A DNA stretch of 64,000 nucleotides from Janthinobacterium sp. 344 (GCF_900112025.1 NZ_FOKL01000001.1:669752-733751), one strand, 5' to 3'; positions 26,430 through 36,111 are shown, numbered from the stretch's first letter. A program made the numbers and translations. The notes: generated by a model not told the origin, from the letters alone.

Positions 26430-27503
26430 TTAAAACACCCAGAGCTTATCGGCCGGCATGTGCAGCCAGTACTTGCCCGCTTCGAGCTTGTGGCGCGAGT
26501 AGGCGCGCAGGCTGATATTGTCGGCGCCGCCGCGCTGGAACAAACACTCCCAGCGGTCGCCCAGATACATGCAGGTCAGGAGCGGCAGCTCGATGGCGTT
26601 GTCCACCTGCGTGGCGCTGATTTTCACCTCCTCGACGCGGATCATGGTCGTCACTTCCGCACCCGCGTTGGTGCCGCGCGCCACGCCCTGCATGGTGGCG
26701 CCATCGACCTGCAGGCGCACGGCGCTGCCATCGCGCTGCAGCACCTTGCCGGGCAGGCGGTTGTTACTGCCCATGAATTCGGCCGTGAACAGGGTGTCCG
26801 GCGTTTCATACATGCTTTGCGGCGTGCCCTGCTGCTCGATCTTGCCGTTATTGAGCAGCAGGATGCGGTCCGAGATGGCCATCGCCTCGCCCTGGTCATG
26901 CGTCACCATCAGGGCCGACAGGCCCAGGCGCACGATCAGTTCGCGCAGGAAGGCGCGCGCTTCCTCGCGCAGCTTGGCATCGAGGTTCGACAGCGGTTCG
27001 TCGAGCAGAATCACGGGCGGGTTGTACACCAGCGCGCGGGCGATCGCCACGCGCTGCTGCTGGCCGCCGGACAATTGGTGCGGATAGCGCTCGCCCAGGT
27101 GCCCCAGGCCCAGCTGCGTCAATACTTCCTTCACGCGCCCGGCGATATCGGACGCGCCCATCTTGCGCAATTTGAGGCCGTAGGCGACGTTGTCGAAGAC
27201 GGTCTTGTGCGGCCACAGCGCGTAGGACTGGAATACCAGGCCCAGGTTGCGCTGCTCGGCCGGCATCTCGAAGTGTTTCGCGCCATCGTAGACATTGCGC
27301 TCGCCGATCTGGATGGTGCCCGCCTTCGGGCTTTCCAGCCCGGCGACGGCGCGCAGCAAGGTGGTCTTGCCGCTGCCCGAAGGCCCCAGCAGGGCGACCA
27401 CTTCGCCTTTTTGCAGGTGCATCGACACCCCTTTCAGGATCGGATTGGCGGAGGCGCCGCTGCCGTAGTCCAGGTGCAGCTCATTGACGGTCAGTTCATT
27501 CAT
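26430..27503 (-). CDS. ABC transporter ATP-binding protein, FbpC/PotA-type
   Basis: Protein of 357 residues. Walker A GPSGSGKTT is at about 40-48, the Q-loop is LVFQSYALWPH, the signature is LSGGQQQRVAIARAL, Walker B is VILLDEPLSNLD, and the switch His is in VTHDQ. About 100 C-terminal residues form a TOBE domain as in ferric-iron, polyamine and phosphonate importers. It energises the adjacent fused permease. The gene lies 20 bases after the permease stop and two bases before the AbrB-type gene. Confidence 0.94.
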   Translation of the reverse strand: MNELTVNELHLDYGSGASANPILKGVSMHLQKGEVVALLGPSGSGKTTLLRAVAGLESPKAGTIQIGERNVYDGAKHFEMPAEQRNLGLVFQSYALWPHKTVFDNVAYGLKLRKMGASDIAGRVKEVLTQLGLGHLGERYPHQLSGGQQQRVAIARALVYNPPVILLDEPLSNLDAKLREEARAFLRELIVRLGLSALMVTHDQGEAMAISDRILLLNNGKIEQQGTPQSMYETPDTLFTAEFMGSNNRLPGKVLQRDGSAVRLQVDGATMQGVARGTNAGAEVTTMIRVEEVKISATQVDNAIELPLLTCMYLGDRWECLFQRGGADNISLRAYSRHKLEAGKYWLHMPADKLWVF

Positions 27504-27523
27504 GATGTGGTCTCAGTCTTCTA

Positions 27524-29314
27524 TTAATTATGGAGTTTCACGCCGAAACGCAAGGCGATGCCCAGGCCGATGGCCACCAGGGTGATGTTGATGAACGACA
27601 GCGCCGCCACCAGGTCGGTCGAACCGCCGGCCCACAGCGACACCAGCATGGCGCCGATCACTTCCGTGCCCGGCGACAGCAGGTACACGCCCGTCGAATA
27701 TTCGCGCTCGAAGATCAGGAAGACCATCAGCCAGGCGCCCAGCAAGCCGTACTTGATCAGTGGCAGGGTCACGTCGCGCGTCACCTGGCCGCGGCTGGCG
27801 CCGACGGCGCGCGCCGCCTCTTCCAGTTCCGGCCCCACCTGCAGCAGCGCGGTGGAAATCAGGCGCATGCCGTAGGCCATCCACACCACCGAATACGCGA
27901 GCCACAGGGCGAAGATGGTCGAGCGCAGTTCGCGCAGCACGGGGATCACGTGGCCGCTGAGCCACAGGGCCACGCCGTTGTCCATGCCCTTCAATATGCC
28001 GTCGAGCCAGGCCGGCACGAACAGGAACACCCACAAAAAGGAGAGGCCGGCCAGCAGGCCAGGCACGGCGCGCGGGACCAGCACGCTGTAGTCGAGCAGG
28101 CGCGTGATGCCGTCCTGCTTGCGGTGCATGGCCAGCGCGATAAAGCTGTAGCAGCCCACGGCCAGGGCGCCGCCGACGACGCCGATCAGGATGGTGTTGA
28201 CGATGCCGCGCACCAGCGACGGCTGGTCGAAGATGTCGCGGAAATGCTGCAGGGTCAGCACGTCGGCCAGGTGCACGCCCTCGCCCCAGTACTGCACGAA
28301 GGAGCGCAGCACGATGCCCGTCAACGGCAGGATGATGGTGAAGACCAGCCAGCCCGCCAGCAGGGCGAATGCCAGCCACTTCCAGCGGCCCAGCGGCATG
28401 GCCTTGCTGCGCGCGCCCTTGCCCTTGATCGACACATATTTGTTGGCTGATTTCAGCAGCCAGCGCTGTATCATCACCAGCGGCATCGTCACCATCACCA
28501 GGCAGACGGCGACGGCGGCCATCAGGTGGTAGGACGGCGTGCCCAGTTTGTTCGTCAGCTTGTACAGATAGGTCGGCAGCACCAGGTGGCCTTCCGGGTC
28601 GCCCAGCACCAGCACCAGGCCGAACACCTCGAAACCGAGGAAGAACACCAGCACGCCCGCATACGCCAGCGCCGGCATGATCATCGGCAGCGACACATTG
28701 AGCATCACCTGGACCGGCGAGGCACCGGCCACGCGGGCCGCTTCCTCCACGTCCGAACCCAGGCTTTTCAGCGCCGACGAGGCATACAGGTAGACGTGCG
28801 GCACGTGGGTCAGGCCGGCGATGATGACGATGCTGGTGAACGAATAGATATTCCAGGGCACGAAGCCGATCAGCTCCTTGGCCCAGATCGAGTAAAAGCC
28901 CACGGGCCCCATCGAGACGACGTAGCCAAAGCCCATCACCATCGGCGACACAAAGATCGGCACCAGCAGCATGGGCGCCACCCAGCCGCGGCCGGGCAAA
29001 TCGGTGCGCACCATCAGGAAGGCCAGCATGCCGCCCAGCGGCACGGCGATGACGGTCAGGCCGAAGGCCAGCATCAGGCCATTCTTGAAGGCCATCGAGA
29101 AATCGGGATCATCGAAGATGAAACGGTAGGAGTCAAAGCCGAATTCGCGCACCGGCATGAAGAAGGGCGCGTTCAGGAAGCTCTGGTAAAAAATCAGGAA
29201 CAGCGGCAGGAAAATGGCGACCAGCGTGATCGCCACGACCACGCCGCGCGGCCAGTTCAGGCGCGACAAGGGAGAGCGCGACCGTGCAGGCAGCGGCAAG
29301 ATGGCAGTTTGCAT
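27524..29314 (-). CDS. ABC transporter permease, two fused membrane domains (FbpB/iron type)
   Basis: About 596 residues with two binding-protein-dependent permease modules of six spans each. The cytoplasmic EAA loops are EEAARVAGASPVQ and EEAARAVGASRGQ. The internal duplication is the hallmark of FbpB-like ferric and related importers. I start at 29314 (MQTAILPLP); an in-frame ATG at 29383 would add residues of low membrane character that reach towards the preceding gene. It works with the ATPase downstream and the substrate-binding protein upstream. Confidence 0.92.
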   Translation of the reverse strand: MQTAILPLPARSRSPLSRLNWPRGVVVAITLVAIFLPLFLIFYQSFLNAPFFMPVREFGFDSYRFIFDDPDFSMAFKNGLMLAFGLTVIAVPLGGMLAFLMVRTDLPGRGWVAPMLLVPIFVSPMVMGFGYVVSMGPVGFYSIWAKELIGFVPWNIYSFTSIVIIAGLTHVPHVYLYASSALKSLGSDVEEAARVAGASPVQVMLNVSLPMIMPALAYAGVLVFFLGFEVFGLVLVLGDPEGHLVLPTYLYKLTNKLGTPSYHLMAAVAVCLVMVTMPLVMIQRWLLKSANKYVSIKGKGARSKAMPLGRWKWLAFALLAGWLVFTIILPLTGIVLRSFVQYWGEGVHLADVLTLQHFRDIFDQPSLVRGIVNTILIGVVGGALAVGCYSFIALAMHRKQDGITRLLDYSVLVPRAVPGLLAGLSFLWVFLFVPAWLDGILKGMDNGVALWLSGHVIPVLRELRSTIFALWLAYSVVWMAYGMRLISTALLQVGPELEEAARAVGASRGQVTRDVTLPLIKYGLLGAWLMVFLIFEREYSTGVYLLSPGTEVIGAMLVSLWAGGSTDLVAALSFINITLVAIGLGIALRFGVKLHN

Positions 29315-29392
29315 GATGAATCCAATGAATGAAGGGTGCGGCGTGCGCCCGCAAGCCAGGCTCGCGGGCGGCCAAGACGGCATTGGCGATGT

Positions 29393-30490
29393 TTACTTCT
29401 TGCCGGCGGTCTCTTTCCACTGCTTCAGGAAGGCCATGCGCTTGGCCGGTCCCAGGAATTGCAGGATGATCGGATGCACGGGAATCGGCTTGACGTTGGC
29501 CGCGCCGATTTCCTTGATCAGGTCAGCCGACGTGGTTTCGCCCGTGACGTCGGCGCGGATAGCGAACAGCTTGGCGCCGTTTGCAATGACGGTCTGGCCA
29601 CGGTGCGACAGCACGTAATCGAGCCACAGCTTGCTGGCATTGACGTTCTTCGCATTCTTGTTGATGAACTGCACGCGCGACAGGATCAGCGTGTAGTCCT
29701 TCGGCAGCACCACGCCGATCGACGGATCGGTCTTCGCGCGCACCAGGGCGTAGGAACCCAGCACGTTGTAACCGATCAGGTTTTCGCCGGACGAGATGCG
29801 CTCCATCATGGTGCCCGTCGACGACTGCACGCGCACCTTGGCCGCGCCAAACGCGTTTTCCAGCGCCAGGAACTGCGGATATTCCTTCGCGTCCTGCGCC
29901 ATGAACATGAAGCCGACGCCCGATTTTTCGATATCGTAGGTGGTGACCTTGTCCTTGAATTTCGGCGTGGCGATCAGCTTGACGAAGTCGTCGTGGTTCT
30001 TCGGCACTTCCTTCGGATCGAGCAGGCGCTTGTTGTAGACAATGGCGGCCGGCTCGAACGTGGTGCCGTAGGCCTGGTCATCCCACATGGCCCAGCCAGG
30101 GATCTTCGACGCTTCCACGGATTTGTACTTCAGCGCGTAGCCGTCGGAGGCCAGGCGCATCTGCAGGTCCATCGCCGAGGACCACATCACGTCGGCCGTG
30201 TTGCCGCCGGCCGCCACTTCGGAGATGAAGCGGTTGTACACTTCGGTGGAATTCATGTCGTTGTATTCGACGGAGATGCCGGGATACAGGGCGCTGAAAT
30301 CCTTGATCAGCGGCGCGGCGGCCTTGCTGTCGGTGGCGCTGTAGATCACCACCTTGCCTTCCTTCTTGGCCGCGTCGATGATCTTCTGGTAGTCGGCCGG
30401 ATAGCCGGGCGGCACTTGCGCGAAGGCGGCGCCGGCGAGGGTGGCAAAAGTGCCGGCCAGGGCGACTTGAAGCAGGGTCTTGGTTTGCAT
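29393..30490 (-). CDS. ABC transporter periplasmic substrate-binding protein (Fe3+/FutA-like class)
   Basis: Protein of 365 residues with a signal peptide ending GAAFAQ. The mature start (KIIDAAKKEGKVVIYSATDS) is typical of the iron(III)/thiamine/phosphonate binding-protein cluster. Whether it binds free iron, an iron chelate or an organic acid cannot be decided: the tyrosine pair that coordinates Fe3+ in FbpA-type proteins is not clearly recognisable. It sits between the Bug protein gene and the permease gene in one operon. Confidence 0.9.
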   Translation of the reverse strand: MQTKTLLQVALAGTFATLAGAAFAQVPPGYPADYQKIIDAAKKEGKVVIYSATDSKAAAPLIKDFSALYPGISVEYNDMNSTEVYNRFISEVAAGGNTADVMWSSAMDLQMRLASDGYALKYKSVEASKIPGWAMWDDQAYGTTFEPAAIVYNKRLLDPKEVPKNHDDFVKLIATPKFKDKVTTYDIEKSGVGFMFMAQDAKEYPQFLALENAFGAAKVRVQSSTGTMMERISSGENLIGYNVLGSYALVRAKTDPSIGVVLPKDYTLILSRVQFINKNAKNVNASKLWLDYVLSHRGQTVIANGAKLFAIRADVTGETTSADLIKEIGAANVKPIPVHPIILQFLGPAKRMAFLKQWKETAGKK

Positions 30491-30538
30491 GGGGTTGTCT
30501 CCGTCTGTGAAATAGATATTTTTTAAATGTGACGCCGT

Positions 30539-31525
30539 TCAGCGCATCAATCCGAGCTCGGTGGCCTGTCGCGCATACTCGTCGACCGCCTTCCTGACAT
30601 ACGCCGTCAGCTTCGGTCCCGTCAGGGCGAATGGGTACAGGCCAGCCTGGGCGCGCCATTCGGCGAACTGCGGCGTGGCCATGGCGCGGTCAAAGGTGGC
30701 CACCCAGCGCTGATAGTCCGCCTCCGGTACCTGCGGCCCCATCCACACGCCGCGGATGATGGGCCAGACCACGTCGATGCCCTGCTCGCGCGCCGTCGGC
30801 ACGCCGGCCAGCACGCCCGGCAGGCGTTTTTCCGCCAGCACCGCCAGCACGCGCGCATGGTTGGCGCTGGCGTTCAGCGTGGCTTCGGACGTATCGCCCG
30901 AGACCACCTGCACGTAGTCGGCCTGCATCGCCGTGAAGACTTCGCCACCGCCTTCGAGCGCGACGAAGCGCAGCACCTTCGGGTCGATGCCGGCGTGGCG
31001 CGCCACCAGCGCCATCTTCAGCCAGTCCTGGCTGCCGATGGTGCCGGAGACGCCGATCAGCACCTTGTCCGGATGCTGGCGCAAGGCGGCGATCAGGTCC
31101 GCCAGCGTCTTGTACGGCGAATCGCTGCGCACGGCGATCATGCCGTAGTCGGCGCCCAGCGCCGCCACCCAGCGCACGTCGCCCGCCTTGGCGTTGCCGA
31201 ACTTGCCCTGCGCCAGATTGAGCAGCGAGCCGCCCGAAAACGCCACCAGCGTGTTCGCCTCGGCGCGGCGGCGTTGCGACGCCATCGAATGCCAGGCCAC
31301 GGCACCGATGCCGCCGGGCAGATAGCTGATGCGCATCGGCGCCGCGACGCCCGCCGCGCCCTCCTGCGCCAGGCCTTTTTTCGCCAGCTTGCACGTCAGG
31401 TCCATGGCGCCGCCCGGCTTGGACGGCACCACGCATTCGACGGGCGCGGGCGCGTTGGCCTGCGCCCCCGCGATGGCGGGCAGCAGGCAGCACAGGGACA
31501 GGAACAGGGAGCGCAGCATGGCCAT
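30539..31525 (-). CDS. Bug/TctC family tripartite-tricarboxylate-type solute-binding protein
   Basis: Protein of 328 residues, with a signal peptide (LFLSLCCLLPAIAGAQA) and the Bug fold: VECVVPSKPGGAMDLTCKL near the N-terminus and a late GVWMGPQVPEADYQRW segment. Bug proteins bind carboxylates such as citrate or dicarboxylates in the periplasm and either feed TctAB or act as sensors for TctDE kinases. No tctA or tctB is present here, but a TctDE-like pair is divergent from this operon, so a sensing role is attractive. Start may be 31525 or 31519. It follows the porin stop by three bases. Confidence 0.88.
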   Translation of the reverse strand: MAMLRSLFLSLCCLLPAIAGAQANAPAPVECVVPSKPGGAMDLTCKLAKKGLAQEGAAGVAAPMRISYLPGGIGAVAWHSMASQRRRAEANTLVAFSGGSLLNLAQGKFGNAKAGDVRWVAALGADYGMIAVRSDSPYKTLADLIAALRQHPDKVLIGVSGTIGSQDWLKMALVARHAGIDPKVLRFVALEGGGEVFTAMQADYVQVVSGDTSEATLNASANHARVLAVLAEKRLPGVLAGVPTAREQGIDVVWPIIRGVWMGPQVPEADYQRWVATFDRAMATPQFAEWRAQAGLYPFALTGPKLTAYVRKAVDEYARQATELGLMR

Positions 31526-31528
31526 GGC

Positions 31529-32590
31529 TTAGAAGCGGTGCTGGATGCCGGCGATCAGGCCGCGCTGCGTGTCGCCGAAACCGGCATCGTCGCGCGACAG
31601 GCTGACCAGCTGATTGTGCTTGGCCTTGGCATACGCGCCGGCCACATACAGGTCGGTGCGCTTGGACAGGGCATAGCGCAGGCGCGCCACGTACATGATC
31701 GGATCGGCATCGAGATTGGCGGCCACGTTTTTCACGTCCTGGTAGTAGATCACGCCCGTCAGGGTGATCACCGGCGTGGTCTTGTAGCTGACGCCGCCCC
31801 AGTACAGGGTGCCGCGCACGTCAGGCTTGCCGGCCGCTGCCGGATCGAGCTTGTAGTCGCGCGCCGCCGCCTGCACTTTCCACGGGCCGTCGTCATACAT
31901 GGCGCCCAGGTGGTAGACGACGTTCTTGTCGCGCGCGCCGCCGGCGATGGCGTTGCCGTTGACGCGCTCATACGTGGCCAGCAGGCTGACGGGACCGGCT
32001 TTATAGGTGACGGCCGTGGACAGCTTGGCGCTGTCCGAGGTACCCGTCGACTGTTCGCCGAAGCCGTACGACGCGCCGTAGCTGAAGTCGCCCGTCTTGC
32101 CCGAATACTTGACCATGTTGTCGAAAGCGGTGGTCATGCCGTACTTGCTGGGGCCCGTCGCATTGCCCGAGGTGGCCCACGAATAGAATGGCGCATACGC
32201 CATCGGGTCGAACGGCAGCACGAAGTCGTACACGGTGGTGAACGAGCGGCCCAGCACGACGCGGCCGAAGGCGCCTTCCAGGCCCACGTTGGCCTGGCGC
32301 TTGAACAGCGCGCCATCGGCGGCGCCCGTGTCGACGAGGATGCCGCCTTCCAGGTTGAAGACGGCTTTCAGGCCGCCACCCAGGTCTTCGCTGCCCAGGA
32401 TGCCCCAGCGCGAGGTATTCATGCCGCCCGAGCTGACTTGCGTCACCGAGCTTTTGTTCGGACCGGCGTTGCTGGTGGTGCTGACGCCCGCGTCGAGACG
32501 GCCGTACAGGGTGACGTTCGACTGCGCCTGGGCGCTGCCGGCGGCGGCCAGGACTGCCATGGCGGCCAGCGAGAATGCGGATTTCTTCAT
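31529..32590 (-). CDS. Outer-membrane porin (betaproteobacterial OmpC/Omp32 type)
   Basis: Protein of 353 residues with a signal peptide (MKKSAFSLAAMAVLAAAGSA), the typical mature start QSNVTLYGRLDAG, and a C-terminal phenylalanine after QHR as required for outer-membrane barrel assembly. It belongs to the 16-stranded trimeric Gram-negative porins. It is the first gene of the Bug/ABC/AbrB cluster, so it may provide the outer-membrane route for the same anionic substrate. A dyad (32629-32651) overlaps its likely -35 box TTGATC. Confidence 0.92.
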   Translation of the reverse strand: MKKSAFSLAAMAVLAAAGSAQAQSNVTLYGRLDAGVSTTSNAGPNKSSVTQVSSGGMNTSRWGILGSEDLGGGLKAVFNLEGGILVDTGAADGALFKRQANVGLEGAFGRVVLGRSFTTVYDFVLPFDPMAYAPFYSWATSGNATGPSKYGMTTAFDNMVKYSGKTGDFSYGASYGFGEQSTGTSDSAKLSTAVTYKAGPVSLLATYERVNGNAIAGGARDKNVVYHLGAMYDDGPWKVQAAARDYKLDPAAAGKPDVRGTLYWGGVSYKTTPVITLTGVIYYQDVKNVAANLDADPIMYVARLRYALSKRTDLYVAGAYAKAKHNQLVSLSRDDAGFGDTQRGLIAGIQHRF

Positions 32591-32628
32591 GTAGCGTGTC
32601 TCCCTAAGATATAGTTATTAGTGATATG

Positions 32629-32651
32629 CCTGATCAATTTCATGAATCAGG
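32629..32651. promoter_or_regulatory. Dyad CCTGAT-N11-ATCAGG between porin and tctD-like genes
   Basis: Perfect six-base arms with an 11-base centre in the divergent control region. On the minus strand the arm overlaps a TTGATC hexamer that lies 18 bp from TATATC, a plausible porin promoter. It is a candidate binding site for the TctD-like regulator; not proven. Confidence 0.55.
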
Positions 32652-32792
32652 ATCACACTATATGAGCGCCATCCTTTCAATTCGCTTTCAGACTGACAGG
32701 TGTCGCCGGCCAGCCACAAGGGACATCAACATATTCCTCGCCTCCCCTGCGGCAGGCTTACACTGCATCCATTTCAACGAATGGCGGAGACC

Positions 32793-33515
32793 ATGCGCAT
32801 ATTATTAGTGGAAGACCATCTGGAGCTGTCGCACTGGCTGGCAAAGGCCCTGCGCGACGCGCACCTGACGGTGGAGACCGCCCACAACGGCGCCGATGCC
32901 GACGCCCTGCTGCACACGCAGGAATACTCGCTGGTGCTGCTCGACCTGACCTTGCCGAAGATGGACGGCCTGGACGTGCTGCGACGCCTGCGCGCGCGCG
33001 GCGGCACGCGCGGCAAGACCCCCGTCATGATACTCACGGCGCGCGGCGGCCTGGATGAAAAAGTGCAGGGCCTGAACCTGGGCGCGGACGACTACATGGC
33101 CAAGCCGTTCGAACTGGCCGAACTGGAAGCGCGCGTGAAGGCCCTGCTGCGCCGCAGCCAGGGCAATGAAGCGCTCGTGCACAGCTGCGGCGCGCTCAGT
33201 TTCGACACCGTCACGCGCATGTTCAGCTATGCCGGCGCCCCTTTCCCCCTGACGCCGCGCGAACACGCCGTGCTCGAAGCCCTGATCACGCGCTCGGGAC
33301 GCGCGGTGTCGAAGGAAAAGCTGTTCGACGAAGTCTTCGCGCTGGCCGACGACGCCAACCTGGACGCCATCGAACTGTACATCCACCGCGTGCGCAAGAA
33401 GCTGGAGAGTGGCGTGGAAAGCGATTCGCCCGACGGCGCCGTCATCACCACCCTGCGCGGCATCGGCTACCTGCTGCAGCCGCGCAGCGCCATGGCGCCG
33501 GCCGCGTCAAAATGA
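32793..33515 (+). CDS. OmpR-family response regulator, TctD-like
   Basis: Protein of 240 residues: receiver domain (MRILLVEDHLELS, phosphoacceptor Asp in LVLLDLTLPKMDG, Lys in MAKPFEL) plus an OmpR/PhoB winged helix (LTPREHAVLEALI, YIHRVRKKLE, IRGIGYLL-like end). I start at 32793 because the receiver domain begins there and GGAG lies just upstream; earlier in-frame ATGs add unrelated residues. Its stop overlaps the kinase start by four bases. It faces the porin-Bug-ABC operon, the usual target arrangement for tricarboxylate-responsive TctDE systems. Confidence 0.92.
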   Translation: MRILLVEDHLELSHWLAKALRDAHLTVETAHNGADADALLHTQEYSLVLLDLTLPKMDGLDVLRRLRARGGTRGKTPVMILTARGGLDEKVQGLNLGADDYMAKPFELAELEARVKALLRRSQGNEALVHSCGALSFDTVTRMFSYAGAPFPLTPREHAVLEALITRSGRAVSKEKLFDEVFALADDANLDAIELYIHRVRKKLESGVESDSPDGAVITTLRGIGYLLQPRSAMAPAASK

Positions 33516-35011
33516 GCGGCGCCGCGCGGCCAGCGCGCCCGCCCCTGCCCGAGCGCCTGCGCCGGCGCTGGGCGCAAGGCCGGCCGCTGGGCAGCCTGCG
33601 CAGCCAGCTGCTGCGCTGGCTGCTCATCCCGCTGGTGATGCTGGTGCTGCTCGACGCCGTTTTTGTGTACCGCAACGCGCTCGACGCGGCCGACATGGCA
33701 TATGACCGCTCGCTGCTGGCGTCGACGCGCGCGCTGGCCGAACGGGTCTCCATCGTCGGCGGCAAGGTGGTGGCCGAAGTGCCCTACGTCGCCCTCGACA
33801 GCTTCGAGACGGACACCCTGGGCCGCATCTACTACAAGGTCACGGGCATCAACGGCGAGCTGGTGTCGGGCTACGGCGACCTGCCGCCCGTGCCGAAGAA
33901 CGTGCCCCGCTCGCAGAATTATCCGGCCCTGGTGCGCTTCTACCACGCCGATTACCATGGCAAGCCGATACGCATCGCCGCCCTGCTGCAGCCCGTGTAT
34001 GACGATTCGATGCGCGGCATCGCCCTGATCCAGGTGGCCGAAACGCTGGACGCGCGGCGCGGCCTGTCGAACCAGATCCTGTTCGATACCCTGAGCTGGC
34101 AGGCGGCGATGATACTGGTGATGGGCGCCCTCGTATGGTTCGCCGTGCGCCTGGTGCTGCAGCCGCTGATGCGATTGAAAACGGAGGTCGAGACGCGCAC
34201 CCTGTCCGACCTGTCCGATGTCGATCCCACCCTGGTGCACAAGGAGATGCGCCCCCTGGTGAGCGCCATGAACGGCTCCATGTCGCGCCTGCAGCAGCTG
34301 ATCGCCAGCCAGCGCCGCTTCATCGCCGACGCCTCGCACCAGCTGCGCACGCCGCTGACGGTGCTGAAAACCCAGGCCGAACTGGCCCTGCGCGAATGCG
34401 ACCGCCAGGGCGCCTCGCAGCAGGACATGGCGGCGCTGCGCAACATCGTGCGCTCGATCGCCGCCACCACCGATTCCACCGTGCTGCTGGCCAATCGCCT
34501 GCTGACCCTGGCGCGCATCGAGCATGGCGGCGAGAACCTGGCAATGGAGACCGTGCCGCTGCGCGACGTGGCGCAGCAGGTGGGCCTGGAGATGGCGATG
34601 GCCGCCGTCGCCAAGAATATCGACCTCTCGCTGGAAGCGCCGGACGAAGCGCCCGTGCATGGCCAGGCCCTGCTGCTGCACGAACTGGTGGCCAACCTGG
34701 TCGACAATGCCCTGCGCTACACGCCGCCGGGCGGCAGCGTGGTCCTGCGCGTGCGCGCGGGCGGCCATGGCAACGACACGGTGCTGGAAGTGGCAGACAG
34801 CGGCGCCGGCATTCCGGCGGCCGAACGCGAACGCGTGTTCACGCCGTTTTACCGCGTCGGCGCGGCGCTCGAGAGCAATCCCGGCGGCGCCGGCCTGGGC
34901 CTGGCCATCGTGCGCGACATCGCCGCCCTGCATGGCGCGCGCCTGGAACTGGCGACGGCCGCCAATGGCCACGGCCTGCAGGTCAGCGTGCATTTCGGCG
35001 CCAGCGCATGA
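33512..35011 (+). CDS. Sensor histidine kinase, TctE-like
   Basis: Protein of 499 residues. A basic cytoplasmic N-terminus, one transmembrane helix (about 35-55), a periplasmic 2CSK_N-type sensor domain of about 130 residues, and a second helix near 200 lead to a linker. The phosphoacceptor His is in DASHQLRTPL, and the HATPase boxes are visible as NLVDNALRYTPPG, DSGAGIP and GAGLGLAIVRD. TctE homologues sense tricarboxylates, often with a Bug protein as co-sensor. It overlaps the response regulator by four bases and converges with the hydrolase gene. Confidence 0.92.
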   Translation: MSGAARPARPPLPERLRRRWAQGRPLGSLRSQLLRWLLIPLVMLVLLDAVFVYRNALDAADMAYDRSLLASTRALAERVSIVGGKVVAEVPYVALDSFETDTLGRIYYKVTGINGELVSGYGDLPPVPKNVPRSQNYPALVRFYHADYHGKPIRIAALLQPVYDDSMRGIALIQVAETLDARRGLSNQILFDTLSWQAAMILVMGALVWFAVRLVLQPLMRLKTEVETRTLSDLSDVDPTLVHKEMRPLVSAMNGSMSRLQQLIASQRRFIADASHQLRTPLTVLKTQAELALRECDRQGASQQDMAALRNIVRSIAATTDSTVLLANRLLTLARIEHGGENLAMETVPLRDVAQQVGLEMAMAAVAKNIDLSLEAPDEAPVHGQALLLHELVANLVDNALRYTPPGGSVVLRVRAGGHGNDTVLEVADSGAGIPAAERERVFTPFYRVGAALESNPGGAGLGLAIVRDIAALHGARLELATAANGHGLQVSVHFGASA

Positions 35012-35053
35012 AGGCGCCGTCGCCTGGCCATGCCGGCGCGGCAATGGCGGGCG

Positions 35054-36031
35054 TCAGGCCCCGTGCGCGCGGAACCAGTCGGCGGCATGGCCGACGGTGC
35101 GGTCCACCACGTCCGGCTGCTCGTAGTACTGGAAGTGATGCGTGCCGTTTTCCCAGATCAGCTTTTTGTCCGGGGTGGGAATCGATTCGAAATGCCGCCG
35201 CGCCGACGCCGGGTTCATGCACGTGTCGGAGTGCACCACCAGCGCCGGCTTCCTGAGCCGGGCCACGCCGGGCACGGTGGTGTAGGCGAAATGATCGAGA
35301 TCGCTCAGGATGGCGTAGCGGTTGTCCCAGCCCTTCAGCGTCCACGGCCCATACCAGCTCCACACGAGCGGCCCCGGCAAGCCCGCATGCGATCCGGCGA
35401 CGCAATCGCCAAGATCGGGCGAGACCAGCGGCTGATACACGACCGTGCCGTTCGCCTCGTATTCCGCCTTCGCCGCGCGGGCACGCTCCAGGCGTGCCGC
35501 CAGCAACGCTTCCAGCTGGCCGGTCGTCGGTGCGCTGGCCGCGTCGAAGGGATTCTCGGTGACGCCGGCGGCGATCATGAACAGATCGGTTTCCCGGTCG
35601 CGGTAATAGCCCGTCACCGAGGCGACCGCCTTGACGCGCTCATCGTGCGCGGCGATGTCGAGCATCTCCGGCCCGCCCTGGCACACGCCGAGCAGGAACG
35701 CGCGCGACGCGTCCACGTCCTCGCGCGCCAGCAGGTAATCGAGCGCCGCCACCACATCCTCGTTTTTCATCGTCGGGTTTTCCAGCCGGCGCGGCATGCC
35801 GCCGCTTTCCCCCACGGTGCGCGGATCGAAGGCCAGCGCGGCAAAGCCCTCATCGGCCAGGCGCGTGGCGTACTGGGTCGGCGCCTGCTCCTTGGAAAAC
35901 GAATACGGCCCCAGCAGCACGACGACGGGGAATGGCCCCTGGCCCTTGGGGCGGTAAAGCACGCCGACCACATCGTCGCCATGCGATGTGAACGTTACCT
36001 TCTCGGGCAGATAGTTGCCGTGTATGGACAT
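35054..36031 (-). CDS. Alpha/beta hydrolase with cysteine nucleophile (dienelactone hydrolase-like)
   Basis: Protein of 325 residues. The nucleophile elbow is GVCQGG with Cys117 in place of the usual Ser, as in dienelactone hydrolase. The catalytic His lies in NGTHHF near the C-terminus and the acidic residue probably in the SDTCMNP segment. There is no signal peptide, so it is cytoplasmic. The start at 36031 has a strong GGAGG five bases upstream; the longer frame from 36073 would run into the promoter region. It is divergent from a LysR regulator that probably controls it. Substrate unknown. Confidence 0.82.
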   Translation of the reverse strand: MSIHGNYLPEKVTFTSHGDDVVGVLYRPKGQGPFPVVVLLGPYSFSKEQAPTQYATRLADEGFAALAFDPRTVGESGGMPRRLENPTMKNEDVVAALDYLLAREDVDASRAFLLGVCQGGPEMLDIAAHDERVKAVASVTGYYRDRETDLFMIAAGVTENPFDAASAPTTGQLEALLAARLERARAAKAEYEANGTVVYQPLVSPDLGDCVAGSHAGLPGPLVWSWYGPWTLKGWDNRYAILSDLDHFAYTTVPGVARLRKPALVVHSDTCMNPASARRHFESIPTPDKKLIWENGTHHFQYYEQPDVVDRTVGHAADWFRAHGA

Positions 36032-36057
36032 GGGTTCCTCCAAAGTTGTCTGTTCAT

Positions 36058-36076
36058 TCAGTATATGAGACACTGA
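36058..36076. promoter_or_regulatory. LysR-type dyad between hydrolase and lysR genes
   Basis: TCAGT-N9-ACTGA at 36058-36076, containing a T-N11-A core as in LysR-family binding sites, lies in the 80-base divergent spacer. A perfect -35 hexamer TTGACA follows at 36077-36082 for the regulator gene. Confidence 0.6.
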
Positions 36077-36111
36077 TTGACAAGACTATCTGCACATTTC
36101 TTTACACATCA

